A stretch of DNA of 64,000 nucleotides from Mycolicibacterium fortuitum subsp. fortuitum. Lineage in GTDB: Bacteria > Actinomycetota > Actinomycetes > Mycobacteriales > Mycobacteriaceae. Made by a program: the position numbers and the translations under genes. A model generated the notes under the pieces. That model did no database searches. It had not been told where the DNA came from and worked only from the letters and a program-made list of their open reading frames with translations. The stretch is from the NCBI RefSeq assembly GCF_022179545.1, contig NZ_AP025518.1:1364001-1428000 (forward strand), written 5' to 3'. The stretch's first letter is position 1, and the number at the start of each line of letters is the position of its first letter. This document shows, in pieces, positions 16,947-24,721 of the stretch.

Positions 16947-16973
16947 TTAGCACTCGACACCAGAGAGTGCCAG
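16947..16973. promoter_or_regulatory. CIRCE operator (HrcA binding site) of hsp20
   Basis: TTAGCACTC-N9-GAGTGCCAG. The left arm is identical to the CIRCE consensus and the right arm matches seven of nine positions of GAGTGCTAA, with the exact N9 spacer. It lies 73 bp upstream of the hsp20 ATG. HrcA binds CIRCE and represses heat-shock genes at normal temperature. Confidence 0.85.
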
Positions 16974-17267
16974 AATATTTTTGACGGTGTTTTTCCGTAG
17001 TTTCTCCATGTCATCGGTGTCGGACCGGTTCCTGATCGCTCGACTCGCCGGGCCTGACGGGCGGGGAGCGACCAGCGTCGCCACTTGCCGGTCGGCAATA
17101 GGACGGGCCTTTCGTGGGAGTCGCCGATGACGGGTGTCGGCGGCCGTCGTGGGATCGCCTGCGGGGTTCGGTGGTGTCGTCAGCAACCTATCTCTAGCGG
17201 ACTGGCAGTCCCGGGCCGGACAAATCGGGTTGCCCGCCGGGTGTGAGCCTTTAGTAGGGTTGGCGGC

Positions 17268-17333
17268 ATGTCGAGCCCGGAAGCGCACAAGTCGGGGGCT
17301 TTCGGTCACACCGTCAGCCCCCATAACCCCTGA
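17268..17333 (+). CDS. Leader peptide upstream of Cmx-type efflux gene
   Basis: A 21-codon ORF (starting MSSPEAHKSG and ending SPHNP) 81 bp upstream of the efflux gene. A TAGGGT -10-like hexamer about 13 bases before its ATG suggests a very short or absent 5' leader. A strong hairpin lies wholly inside it (17294-17322). Chloramphenicol efflux genes of the cml/cmx group are often controlled by ribosome stalling on a leader peptide that exposes a downstream ribosome-binding site. The peptide itself is inferred, with no homologue recognised. Confidence 0.5.
   Translation: MSSPEAHKSGAFGHTVSPHNP
17294..17322 (+). promoter_or_regulatory. Attenuator-like hairpin inside the leader ORF
   Basis: Stem GGGGGCT (17294-17300) with AGCCCCC (17316-17322), continued by CGGT (17303-17306) with ACCG (17310-17313) around a CAC loop. 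It is a compact two-part hairpin with no T-tract. A ribosome on the leader would disrupt it, which suggests translational or transcriptional attenuation of the efflux gene. Confidence 0.55.
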
Positions 17334-17414
17334 CTCTCCGGTCTGTCGCGCCTGTGGGGTGCTGGCCGTGGTGACGAGACGCGTCCTGTTCGTTTCCTCG
17401 CCTCGGAGTTCTCG

Positions 17415-18584
17415 ATGCCTCTTGCTCTCTACCTGCTTGCTCTGGCGGTTTTCGCCATGGGCACTTCGGAATTCATGCTTGCCGGACTGGTTCCGGACAT
17501 CGCCGCCGGCCTCGGCGTCACCGTAGCGGCTGCCGGCCTGCTCACCTCCGCGTTCGCGGTCGGGATGGTCATCGGGGCGCCGGTCATGGCCGCGTTCGCC
17601 CGTCGTTGGCCGCCGCGGAGCAGTCTGCTCAGCTGTGTGGTCGTTTTCGCGCTGTGTCACGTCGTCGGTGCGATGACACCGAACTTTGTGGTGCTCTTCG
17701 CGACTCGCGTGATCGCCGCGCTCGCCAACGCCGGGTTCTTGGCGGTGGCGCTCAGCACGGCCGCCACTCTGGTGGCGGCGGATCGAAAAGGGCGAGCGCT
17801 GTCGATCTTGCTCGGAGGCACGACAGCAGCCACCGTCGCGGGCGTCCCGGGTGGTGCGATGCTCGGTCAATTGTTGGGATGGCGGGCGACGTTCTGGGCG
17901 ATCGCCGTGCTGTGCGTGCCTGCCGCAGTCGGCATCCTGCGCGGGATTTCGCGTGCATCTGTGGGTGATCCGGGTGGTGCGCCTGGGGCTCCTTCGCTGC
18001 GCGACGAGTTGGCCCAACTCAGATCGCCGACACTCGCATCGGCCATGTTGCTCGCGGCCCTGGTCAACGCGGGCACATTCGCCACCTTCACCTATCTGGC
18101 ACCGATCGTGACGGATGCGGCGGGCCTGGGAGAGGTGTGGGTATCGGTGGCCTTGGTGCTGTTCGGGATCGGATCGTTTCTCGGTGTGACGGTGGCGGGT
18201 CGCTTCTCGGACGAGCGTCCCGGCCTGCTCCTCGCAGCGGGTGGTCCTCTGCTGATCGGAGGCTGGATCACGTTGGCGGTGGTGGCCACGCATCCTGTGG
18301 CCGTGCTGATTATCCTGTTCATCCAGGGCATGTCGGCCTTCGCCGTGGGCAGCACGCTCATCGCGCAGGTGCTCTATGCGGCATCCGGCGCAGCCACGAT
18401 GGGCGGCGCGTACGCCACCGCGGCGCTCAACGTCGGGGCCGCCTGTGGGCCTGCGCTGGCGGCGGCTTCGCTCGGCCTGGTCGGCAATCTGGGACCAGTG
18501 TGGGTCACTGTCGTGCTCACCGCGCCGGCGATGTTGGTGGCCCCGCTCATGGCAGTCCGACAGCGGACACCGTCGGCCCGGTGA
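17415..18584 (+). CDS. cmx: Cmx/CmrA-type chloramphenicol efflux MFS transporter
   Basis: A 389-residue, 12-TM major facilitator of the DHA1 family. Its sequence closely follows the actinobacterial Cmx/CmrA chloramphenicol exporters: MGTSEFMLAGL in TM1, TSAFAVGMVIGAPVMAAF with the loop FARRWPPRS, and ALANAGFLAVALSTAATLV. These pump chloramphenicol out using the proton gradient. A CGGAG ribosome-binding site precedes the ATG at 17415. A leader ORF with a hairpin lies upstream. The 3' end overlaps the convergent HxlR gene by 38 bp. Drug specificity is inferred from similarity. Confidence 0.85.
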   Translation: MPLALYLLALAVFAMGTSEFMLAGLVPDIAAGLGVTVAAAGLLTSAFAVGMVIGAPVMAAFARRWPPRSSLLSCVVVFALCHVVGAMTPNFVVLFATRVIAALANAGFLAVALSTAATLVAADRKGRALSILLGGTTAATVAGVPGGAMLGQLLGWRATFWAIAVLCVPAAVGILRGISRASVGDPGGAPGAPSLRDELAQLRSPTLASAMLLAALVNAGTFATFTYLAPIVTDAAGLGEVWVSVALVLFGIGSFLGVTVAGRFSDERPGLLLAAGGPLLIGGWITLAVVATHPVAVLIILFIQGMSAFAVGSTLIAQVLYAASGAATMGGAYATAALNVGAACGPALAAASLGLVGNLGPVWVTVVLTAPAMLVAPLMAVRQRTPSAR

Positions 18585-19461
18585 GCCGTTCACCGCATTG
18601 ATCGCATACCAGCACCGGGAAGAAACCGCGGCCACAGCCGGTGTGGGTGAGGATCACGGCAGGACCTTCAGGGGCCGGGAACGAACGTTGTGCCCACGCC
18701 AGTGCCGTCACGAGCACGGGGAGGAATGCGGCGCCTTTTGGGGTGAGTCGGTACTGCCGGTCCCCGTCCGTCGTGGTGAGAATTCCGTTGTCGCGGAACG
18801 TCTGTAGGCGGTCTGCGATAGATGCGGGCGGGGCAGAGAGAGTTCGCTGAAACTCGGAGAACCTACTGGTCCCCGTGAAGGCGGCGACCAGGATCGCGAA
18901 CGCCCATCGGTTGCCCAGCACGCTCATGGTCTGCGGGAACAGTCCCGAAGGGGAATCGTGCCGGTCCTCCTCGGAGCGGCGCCGCGTCACCACCGCGGGC
19001 AGGGATCGTGACCAGCCTCCGCTCGGACCCCAAGCTGCCGTCACCTCGGGGGAAGCCGTTGGGGCGCCGCAACTACCACACGTCAGGACCGGGCTGAAAT
19101 CCGCGTCGCAGCCCAGGTGCCGCATGGCCGGCAGCGGCTCGCGGTGTTCGGTCACCCAGTGACGTTCCCACTCCCAGATCGATACCAGCACCGGCCACAA
19201 GGTTCTGCCGCGCGCGGTGATCAGGTATTCGTCACGCGCAGGCCGCTCCTGGTACCGGTGCCGCTGCAGTAGCCCGTCTTCGGTCAGAGCGCCGAGTCGG
19301 CGGGTCAGCACCGAGTTGGAGATCGGCAGCCGGGCCCGGAATTCTCCGTAACGGGTGGCGCCCAGCAGCGCCTGCTGCATTACCAGCAGCGTCCATTCGT
19401 CGCCGACCAACCCCAGCACCTGGCCGACGGCGTTGACGCCACCGGCGGTGGCGTCAGTCAC
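18547..19461 (-). CDS. Transcriptional regulator with two HxlR domains
   Basis: A 304-residue protein built of two complete HxlR winged-helix modules in tandem. The first begins around GLVGDEWTLLVMQQAL and the second around LGNRWAFAILVAAF; both have the RFSEFQ/RYGEFR and LTRRL/IADRL helices. Each module ends in a CxxC element preceded by a Cys (GCDADFSPVLTCGSCG, GCGRGFFPVLVCDQCG), suggesting a structural or sensory metal. GTG start overlapping the carotenoid oxygenase stop by eight bases. Most HxlR proteins are homodimers; this would be a covalent dimer. It probably regulates its own operon (inference). Confidence 0.8.
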   Translation of the reverse strand: MTDATAGGVNAVGQVLGLVGDEWTLLVMQQALLGATRYGEFRARLPISNSVLTRRLGALTEDGLLQRHRYQERPARDEYLITARGRTLWPVLVSIWEWERHWVTEHREPLPAMRHLGCDADFSPVLTCGSCGAPTASPEVTAAWGPSGGWSRSLPAVVTRRRSEEDRHDSPSGLFPQTMSVLGNRWAFAILVAAFTGTSRFSEFQRTLSAPPASIADRLQTFRDNGILTTTDGDRQYRLTPKGAAFLPVLVTALAWAQRSFPAPEGPAVILTHTGCGRGFFPVLVCDQCGERLTGPTVSAVGLP

Positions 19462-20905
19462 GCACCAGCCATCGGCGCAGCTGGTCACCGGGTGCCCAGG
19501 TAGAGTGCGTTCCACTGGAAACCCGTTCCGGCAGAGCGAGTTTGCACACCGGCCCATCAGAAACGCGGGCGGCGTCGAATACCAGGCAGTACGAGGCGTC
19601 GTCGTTCATATCTGTGGTGATGGTAACCAGATAGCCGTCGTCCTCACCGGTGCTGCCCACTCGCGGCGCCATGGCGGTCTCGCTGCCATAGACGCCGTCA
19701 CCGAAGGCGTAGCGTTCTTCGGAGCCGGTGTGCAGATCGTGGCGGACCAGTCCGTCGAACAGGAACCACCCGGGCTTCCCGGTGGCGGCGTAGGCGTAAC
19801 GGTAGTCGCGGCCGGCGTGAGCGGGGTTGATCATGCCGAATTCGGTGATGCTGTCCGACAATTGCTCTTCGCTGGTCTGTCCGGTGACCAGGTTGAACCG
19901 CCAGCGGTGCAGCCGGGTCTGCATCTTGTCGAGCGCCAGGGCGGGCACCGCGTTGCCCTGGAAGAAGCCGTCGAGCACGATCTCGTCGCCGTCCTCATAG
20001 GCGTTGGTGAAGTGCAGGACATAGGTGGTGTCGGCTTCGAACCACTTGACGTCGCCGGCGGCGCCGCGCCGGGGGAGCACTGCGAAGCGCGATGGCAAGT
20101 CGCGATGCAGCTTGGGCAGATGAACGTTGCTCTTGAGGAAATCGGCGTCCCAGAACAACGGAAAGTCGTTGAGTATCACGTAGTTTTCGGAGAACGCCAT
20201 GTCGTGGGGCAGCCGGGGACCCGGTAGTTCGACGTCGACGTAGTGCACCAGGCGGTTGTCCGGATCCACCACGCCGTAGTGCATGTACGGCGCTTGCTTG
20301 CCGTAGTTGAAGAACAACAGTTCCCCGGTGGCGTCGTCGGCCTTGGGATGCGCGGAGACTCCCCATTCGGCGGGGAAGGCGCCGCCCCAGTCTTCCTTGC
20401 CAAGGGCATCGCCGGTGTACGGGTCGACGCGGTACAGGTCACCGCACTGGTAGAAGCTGGTGAGCGCGACGCCACGATGCACCGTCACGTCCGTGCTGGA
20501 CGCATCTTTCATCAGGGTGCGCGCACCCCAGCCGTAGTCGCGCCGGGCCAGCTCTATCGGCTCGGCGACACCCGGCCACAGCGGCCCGCCCGCCTCGATT
20601 TCCGCCAACAATCCGTCGGTGCGGATGAACCTGTTGCGGTAGAAGGCTTTTCCGTCACGGAAGCCGACGATGTGCAGCATGCCGTCGCCGTCGAACGGAT
20701 GGTAGGTCTGCAGCGCCGGATGCAGTGGATTCTCGGTGTTGCGCAGATACACACCGTCGAGGTCGGTGGGGATCTCACCGTCGATGACCCGCAGGTCGTC
20801 GGCATCCCATTCGGCGGTCTGCGGCCGCCATGCCCCGGTGCGGTAGGGGTGGTCGTCGTCCTCGGGCAGGGTGGACAGAAACTTGGTCACAACTTCGGTG
20901 TTCAC
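19454..20905 (-). CDS. Carotenoid cleavage oxygenase (RPE65/lignostilbene dioxygenase family)
   Basis: A 483-residue iron(II) oxygenase of the carotenoid/stilbene cleavage family. The LRNTENPLHP, FDGDGMLH, AHPKADDATGELLFFNYG, LPHDMAFSENYVILND and C-terminal STWAPGDQ regions carry the expected conserved His ligands of the seven-bladed propeller. Such enzymes split a conjugated double bond into two carbonyl products with O2. The GTG start overlaps the thiolase stop (GTGA), so the two genes are coupled. Whether the substrate is a carotenoid, apocarotenoid or stilbene is unknown. Confidence 0.9.
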   Translation of the reverse strand: MNTEVVTKFLSTLPEDDDHPYRTGAWRPQTAEWDADDLRVIDGEIPTDLDGVYLRNTENPLHPALQTYHPFDGDGMLHIVGFRDGKAFYRNRFIRTDGLLAEIEAGGPLWPGVAEPIELARRDYGWGARTLMKDASSTDVTVHRGVALTSFYQCGDLYRVDPYTGDALGKEDWGGAFPAEWGVSAHPKADDATGELLFFNYGKQAPYMHYGVVDPDNRLVHYVDVELPGPRLPHDMAFSENYVILNDFPLFWDADFLKSNVHLPKLHRDLPSRFAVLPRRGAAGDVKWFEADTTYVLHFTNAYEDGDEIVLDGFFQGNAVPALALDKMQTRLHRWRFNLVTGQTSEEQLSDSITEFGMINPAHAGRDYRYAYAATGKPGWFLFDGLVRHDLHTGSEERYAFGDGVYGSETAMAPRVGSTGEDDGYLVTITTDMNDDASYCLVFDAARVSDGPVCKLALPERVSSGTHSTWAPGDQLRRWLVRD

Positions 20906-22116
20906 TGCTGGGCTCCTCCGATGACGAAGCTGACGGTGGTGGCGGTGCTGCCGCCGAAGTTCAAGGTGCCGAAAGTCTTTGCACCCTCGACCTGATACGG
21001 CCCCGCGGTGGCGCTCACCTGCTTGGCGGCGTCGAGCAGCATCCGCACCCCGGACGCGCCTACCGGGTGCCCGCCCCCGATCAGTCCGCCGCTGGGATTG
21101 ATCGGGAGCCGTCCGCCGATCTCGATCTCGCCGTTCTCGATGGCCTTCCACGATTCGCCGGGGCCGGTCAACCCGATGTGGTCGATGGCCAGGTATTCGC
21201 TGGGGGTGAAGCAGTCGTGGACCTCGAATCCGTCGAGGTCGTCCAGCCTCACGTGGGCGCGGTCGAAGGCGTCGAGCACCGCGTGACGCACGTGCGGGAG
21301 CAGGTACGGGTCCGTGGCGCTGTGGTCGAGCTTCTGTCGCAGGCCGAGGCCGACCGTGCGGTGACCCCAGCCCTCGATGCGGGCGACGGGCCGGACGTTC
21401 GGGTGGCTTCGCAGATAGGAATCGCTGACCAGCACCAGCCCGGCGCCGCCGTCGGTCATCTGGCTGCAGTCGAACCGGCGCAGCCGTCCCTCCACCACAG
21501 GATTGGTCGCGTCGTCAGCCCCGATCGGTTCGGGCAATGCCCAACCTCGGGTCTGGGCACGGGGGTTGGCTCGCGCGTTGTGGAAGTTCAGCGCGGCGAT
21601 GGCGCGCAGATGCTCGGCATTGAGGCCGTAGCGCTCGTCGTAGGCATCAGCCACCTCGGAGAACATCGATGGCCACACGAACCGGGCGTTGGCGGCTTCA
21701 TGCCCGGTCCATGCGGCCGCACCGAGGTGGGCGGCAGCGGTGTCGCCAGGCACCGTCTTCTCCAGCTCCACCCCGACGACCAGGGCGCTGTCGTAGGCGC
21801 CCGAGCGCAGGTCGGCGATGGCCGACAGGGTCGCGATGCTGCCCGACGCGCACGCGGCCTCATGGCGAGACGCCGGAGTTCCCCACAGGTCGGGATGAAC
21901 GGTGGCCGGCATGGCGCCGAGATGGGCCTGGCCGGCGAACAAGTCGCCGAAAGCGTTTGCGACATGGATGACGCCGATGTCGCCGGCCTCCACCCGGCAG
22001 AGTTCCAGCGTGTGGTCGACGACTTCGCGCGTGAGACCGGCGAAGTCGACTTTCTCGCGGTTCAGATTGCGGGCGAAATCGCTCTGATAGCCGCCGAGAA
22101 TCCACACGTCCTCCAT
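20902..22116 (-). CDS. Thiolase-family acyltransferase (acetyl-CoA acetyltransferase-like)
   Basis: A 404-residue thiolase-fold protein. The nucleophilic Cys is in HEAACASGS and the C-terminal catalytic His in IGGGHPVGASGVRM. It resembles the SCP-x/lipid-transfer thiolase subgroup rather than FadA, because the N-terminus begins DVWILGGYQSDFARN. It may cleave a beta-ketoacyl-CoA. First gene of a minus-strand operon with a carotenoid oxygenase and a double-HxlR regulator, so it could process the acid formed from the oxygenase product (inference). Confidence 0.85.
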   Translation of the reverse strand: MEDVWILGGYQSDFARNLNREKVDFAGLTREVVDHTLELCRVEAGDIGVIHVANAFGDLFAGQAHLGAMPATVHPDLWGTPASRHEAACASGSIATLSAIADLRSGAYDSALVVGVELEKTVPGDTAAAHLGAAAWTGHEAANARFVWPSMFSEVADAYDERYGLNAEHLRAIAALNFHNARANPRAQTRGWALPEPIGADDATNPVVEGRLRRFDCSQMTDGGAGLVLVSDSYLRSHPNVRPVARIEGWGHRTVGLGLRQKLDHSATDPYLLPHVRHAVLDAFDRAHVRLDDLDGFEVHDCFTPSEYLAIDHIGLTGPGESWKAIENGEIEIGGRLPINPSGGLIGGGHPVGASGVRMLLDAAKQVSATAGPYQVEGAKTFGTLNFGGSTATTVSFVIGGAQQ

Positions 22117-22154
22117 GGCGGCGACGGTACTACAACTAAGAGAGTGACTACGTA

Positions 22155-22210
22155 GATTGAAACAAATAACGCCGTGGCGGAAATCCGAGCGTGGATTCCG
22201 CCACGGCGTT
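22155..22210 (-). terminator. Intrinsic terminator after the small secreted protein gene
   Basis: On the minus strand an 18-bp stem with one bulged base (arms 22193-22210 and 22168-22186) is followed by a T-rich run (TTATTTGTTTC). It lies 20 bp after the stop of the gene at 22230-22466 and upstream of the thiolase, so it separates the two transcripts. Confidence 0.85.
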
Positions 22211-22229
22211 ACCCGTGGTCAAGACCGGA

Positions 22230-22466
22230 TCAGTCGTCCCAGCCGCCGTGCCCGTGGCCATGGCCGCGACCGCGCCAGCCGTTGTCCCAGCCGTTCCAGT
22301 GGCCCCAGCCGGGACCCTCCACGCAAGCCTGGACGTAGCCGTACGGTCCGGTCGCGCAGATTTCGGGACCTGCCGACGCAGGAGCGGCTGCAGCGACCGC
22401 CACGCCAACCGGCACCGCCAGCGTGCCCAGCCCGATTGCCGCGACCTTCTTCAGTTTCGAACGCAT
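22230..22466 (-). CDS. Small secreted Gly/His/Trp-rich protein
   Basis: A 78-residue precursor. A basic start (MRSKLKK) is followed by a hydrophobic segment and an AAPASA-G signal peptidase I site near residue 32. The mature part is about 46 residues, with two Cys (EICATG, QACVEG) that may form a disulfide and a tail rich in Gly, His and Trp (RGHGHGHGGWDD) that could bind metal. A GGAGG ribosome-binding site precedes the ATG. A TATAGA-like -10 is visible near 22517 on the minus strand. No family recognised. Confidence 0.75.
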   Translation of the reverse strand: MRSKLKKVAAIGLGTLAVPVGVAVAAAAPASAGPEICATGPYGYVQACVEGPGWGHWNGWDNGWRGRGHGHGHGGWDD

Positions 22467-22780
22467 CTTTCTTGCCTCCGGGTTTGTTAGCTGTGTTCGA
22501 GCTCAAGACCCCCGTCTATAGATAACATTAGTGCATCTCACGATGTTCCTGGGAATCGCCTGGAACCTCCTGGTGCAGCGGATTTGCTCACAAGAAAATC
22601 CTCCCGGTCAGGGCATTGAATTCATTTGCCAAGGAAAACAGGGTCCGTCGGCATCTTTTCGGAGTGTTGCCAGCCAGTGACTGTGACACGCGTGTCGCGT
22701 GATGCGATCGACGGTGTCGACGAGTTTTGCCGGCACGGGTAGTCCCCGTTCCAGGACCGCATCGACGGGTAAGGATCGGT
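22467..22780. other. Intergenic region without a gene
   Basis: This 314-bp stretch holds the promoter and ribosome-binding site of the secreted-protein gene (minus strand, 22470-22530). No reading frame in it is supported by composition or similarity. It leads into the decayed SDR at 22781. Confidence 0.6.
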
Positions 22781-23203
22781 ATGGGAGCGCTGGACGGCAG
22801 GACGGCCTTGACCACCGGGAGAGCGCGTGGGTGGGGGTGTGTGCATGCCCTCAGGCTCGCTCGCGAAGGCGCCGACATCGTGGTGTGCGACGTCGCGACC
22901 ACCTCGATCGTCGCTGGTGAAATCGTTGGCGCACGAGGTGACCGAACATGGCATCACGGTCAACGCGGTGCTGCCGTCCGGCGTGAACACCCCGATGATC
23001 CACGACCCGGCGACCACAAGGTGATCCGACGGGACCGGGAAAACCCTGGCCTCGACGATGTCGAGGAGATATTCGCCCAGGGTCGCCCCTGCCCCGGTCT
23101 GCTTGAGCCGCGAGAAGTCGCCGATGCCGTGCTGTACCTGGTGTCCGAGCGCGGTCGGCTGCAGACTGGTGCGTCGATGATTCTGTGCAACGGGCTGAAT
23201 TGG
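22781..23203 (+). pseudogene. Decayed short-chain dehydrogenase remnant
   Basis: Fragments of a classical SDR are recognisable in two frames. The ATG at 22781 (ribosome-binding site AAGGA) starts [19 protein letters not shown] and [17 protein letters not shown]. The central [20 protein letters not shown] lies in the +1 frame at about 22930-22990. [15 protein letters not shown] and GASMILCNG return to the first frame at about 23108-23200. The Ser-Tyr-Lys active-site region is deleted; only about 140 of the usual 260 codons remain. It is therefore non-functional and resembles the mycobacterial SDRs with a VNAV-P-xVNTPMI segment. Confidence 0.75.
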
Positions 23204-23365
23204 CCCGCAGCACAACGTGATCTGATGCCGGCGGGGCCGCTCCGGTGCGTGGGGCTCCTGGGCGAAACCGCACGGGGCAAGGTAGCCCGCAGCGGCACAC
23301 ATCGGAGCACCATCTTCTGCGAAGGCAACAGCGCCGCCGAGCACCACTCAAGGGTGGAGAGTGGG

Positions 23366-23380
23366 TACCCTATGGGGGTA
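23366..23380. promoter_or_regulatory. RicR-type operator TACCC-N5-GGGTA
   Basis: TACCC-TATGG-GGGTA, a perfect match to the M. tuberculosis RicR palindrome. It overlaps a TATCCT -10-like hexamer and ends 10 bases before the ATG of the rhodanese lipoprotein, so the mRNA is probably leaderless and the repressor would block RNA polymerase directly. Confidence 0.75.
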
Positions 23381-23390
23381 TCCTTTCAGC

Positions 23391-23828
23391 ATGTTCACCA
23401 GGATCTGCATCGGTGCACTGACGGTTGTCGCCGCCATGTCCCTGGCATCGTGCGGCGCAACCGCGGAGTCGCCCTCGGCCGCGACTGCCGGACCGACGAC
23501 GGCGGGTATCACCCTCCACCGGCTGGTCGGCGCTGACGAATTCGCCACTGCCGTAGCCGAATCCGATCGGGTGACGATCAACGTCCATGTGCCATTCGAA
23601 GGCGACATCGCCGGCACGGACCTGTCTGTACCTTTCGATCGGATCGCCGAGCAGGCTGACCGGTTGCCCGCCGATCGCACTGTGCCGATCGCGATCTACT
23701 GCCGAACCGGCCCCATGAGTGCGACAGCCGCCGAGGCGCTGAGGTCGCTGGGATACACCGACGTGGTCGAACTCCAGGGTGGAATGAAGGCCTGGCAGGC
23801 CAGCGGCCGACCGCTGGCGGGGGGCTGA
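23391..23828 (+). CDS. Rhodanese-domain lipoprotein
   Basis: A 145-residue protein with a lipoprotein signal (hydrophobic segment ending in the lipobox LASC, Cys at about 21) and one rhodanese domain. The active-site loop is [15 protein letters not shown], and the [15 protein letters not shown] ending is typical of single-domain rhodaneses. It would act outside the membrane, handling sulfane sulfur or binding metal through the active Cys. The start at 23391 is preferred over upstream GTG/ATG codons because it gives the signal peptide directly and fits the TATCCT promoter. Control by the RicR-type box points to copper stress. Confidence 0.85.
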   Translation: MFTRICIGALTVVAAMSLASCGATAESPSAATAGPTTAGITLHRLVGADEFATAVAESDRVTINVHVPFEGDIAGTDLSVPFDRIAEQADRLPADRTVPIAIYCRTGPMSATAAEALRSLGYTDVVELQGGMKAWQASGRPLAGG

Positions 23829-23833
23829 GGGGT

Positions 23834-24046
23834 ATGACGAATACGACTGAGGCGCTGATTGACGCGCTCGCTGCTGCCGGTGTGCGCCTGGACGCCTACG
23901 TCCGCGAAGAACGGGAAATCGGTGATTTTCAATTCGCGCTGCTGGACACCATTGCGCTCGCCGACGAGCAACAGTTGAGGTTGCCCAAGGCTCTGCTGAG
24001 TGACGTACGGGCAGAATTCGAGCACCGCATGTACTTCCGTCCCTGA
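23834..24046 (+). CDS. Small hypothetical protein
   Basis: A 70-residue acidic, largely helical protein (MTNTTEALIDALAAAG at the start, FEHRMYFRP at the end) beginning five bases after the rhodanese stop, with a GAGGGGT-like ribosome-binding site. It has no Cys and no membrane segment and was not recognised. Position and spacing suggest it is cotranscribed with the rhodanese lipoprotein and shares its RicR-type operator. Confidence 0.6.
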   Translation: MTNTTEALIDALAAAGVRLDAYVREEREIGDFQFALLDTIALADEQQLRLPKALLSDVRAEFEHRMYFRP

Positions 24047-24125
24047 ATCGAAAATGCGCGGCCTCGTCGACGAAACCCTCAGGCGCGTCGAGCAACGCGC
24101 CGACGGGTGAGTCGAATTACGCGAG

Positions 24126-24212
24126 TGTCAAGGATCAACCGAAGCAGGTGTAAGGCATCGGCCGAAACACTGTCACCCATCAACCGGAGACAAAACGTCA
24201 AGCATCACCCGA
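24126..24212. repeat. Four degenerate direct repeats, 22-25 bp apart, next to tRNA-Arg
   Basis: Copies at 24126-24142, 24149-24165, 24171-24187 and 24196-24212 share the pattern TGTCAaGcATCaaCCGA (for example TGTCAAGGATCAACCGA and CGTCAAGCATCACCCGA). A regular 22-25-bp period of short similar boxes is typical of multi-site transposase or integrase binding regions at insertion-sequence ends. No transposase gene is present, so this is probably an orphan end of a lost element, 18 bp from the 3' end of the tRNA gene. Confidence 0.6.
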
Positions 24213-24230
24213 GCTAATACAAACAAAAAG

Positions 24231-24303
24231 TGCCCCCGGCAGGATTCGAACCTGCGACACCGGCTTTAGGAGAGCCGTGCTCTATCCCCTGAGCTACGGG
24301 GGC
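24231..24303 (-). tRNA. tRNA-Arg (anticodon CCT)
   Basis: On the minus strand a complete cloverleaf can be folded. The acceptor stem is GCCCCCG with CGGGGGC and discriminator A; the D arm follows TAGCTCAG; the anticodon stem CGGCT/AGCCG closes the loop CTCCTAA with anticodon CCT; the T arm contains GGTTCGAATCC. The CCA end is not encoded. It reads AGG codons. The gene borders the accessory region to its right. Confidence 0.95.
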
Positions 24304-24721
24304 GGGGACCCGTCGAAATAGACCGATGGACGATTCATGATAGTCGGCCAACCGTCAGTCGGCGGCATCGGGGCCGACGTGAGGTGGAACTCGTGCGGTT
24401 GCCGCGCTGCAACAGGCCACCGACGGCTGGTCGTGGGGTGGGCTGCCCCAGTGACGGCGCACAGCCGTGCGGGCTGCGTGATGGTCTTAACGCATTGTCT
24501 TGCTTGATTATTCGATGGTATGCCGATCCAGGATGCAACCGCCGCGGGTCTGGCCCCGCGCGCTAGGTAACATGGCCACGCGACGCCGGCTGACCTCTTG
24601 CGCTACCCGTTGACCTTGGGTCCTGGCCGGTCATCGTTGGAGTGTGCAGTCGGTGATCGGTTACGACCCGGCCCTGCCGGGGCGATGATGCGGTGGGTAG
24701 AGAGAAACGCCGGGAGGCTAA
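24304..24721. other. Intergenic region upstream of the RicR/CsoR-type gene
   Basis: These 418 bp contain no supported gene. The last 20 bases hold a GGGAGG ribosome-binding site for the regulator. TTGACC near 24611 may be a -35. A TACCC and a GGGTC occur near 24604-24622 but nine bases apart, so the spacing does not match the RicR operator. Autoregulation, known for M. tuberculosis ricR, is therefore not evident. Confidence 0.5.

Noticed and set aside
16947..18635. Long minus-strand open frame over the Cmx gene region
   Set aside because: It is antisense to a clearly recognised MFS transporter, Arg/His-rich and without ribosome-binding site or similarity; high GC keeps the frame open.
22168..22210. 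Inverted repeat considered as an insertion-sequence end
   Set aside because: It is followed by a T-rich run directly after a gene stop, which fits an intrinsic terminator better.
24600..24625. TACCC and GGGTC upstream of the ricR-like gene as an autoregulatory operator
   Set aside because: Spacing is nine bases rather than five and the right arm has a mismatch.
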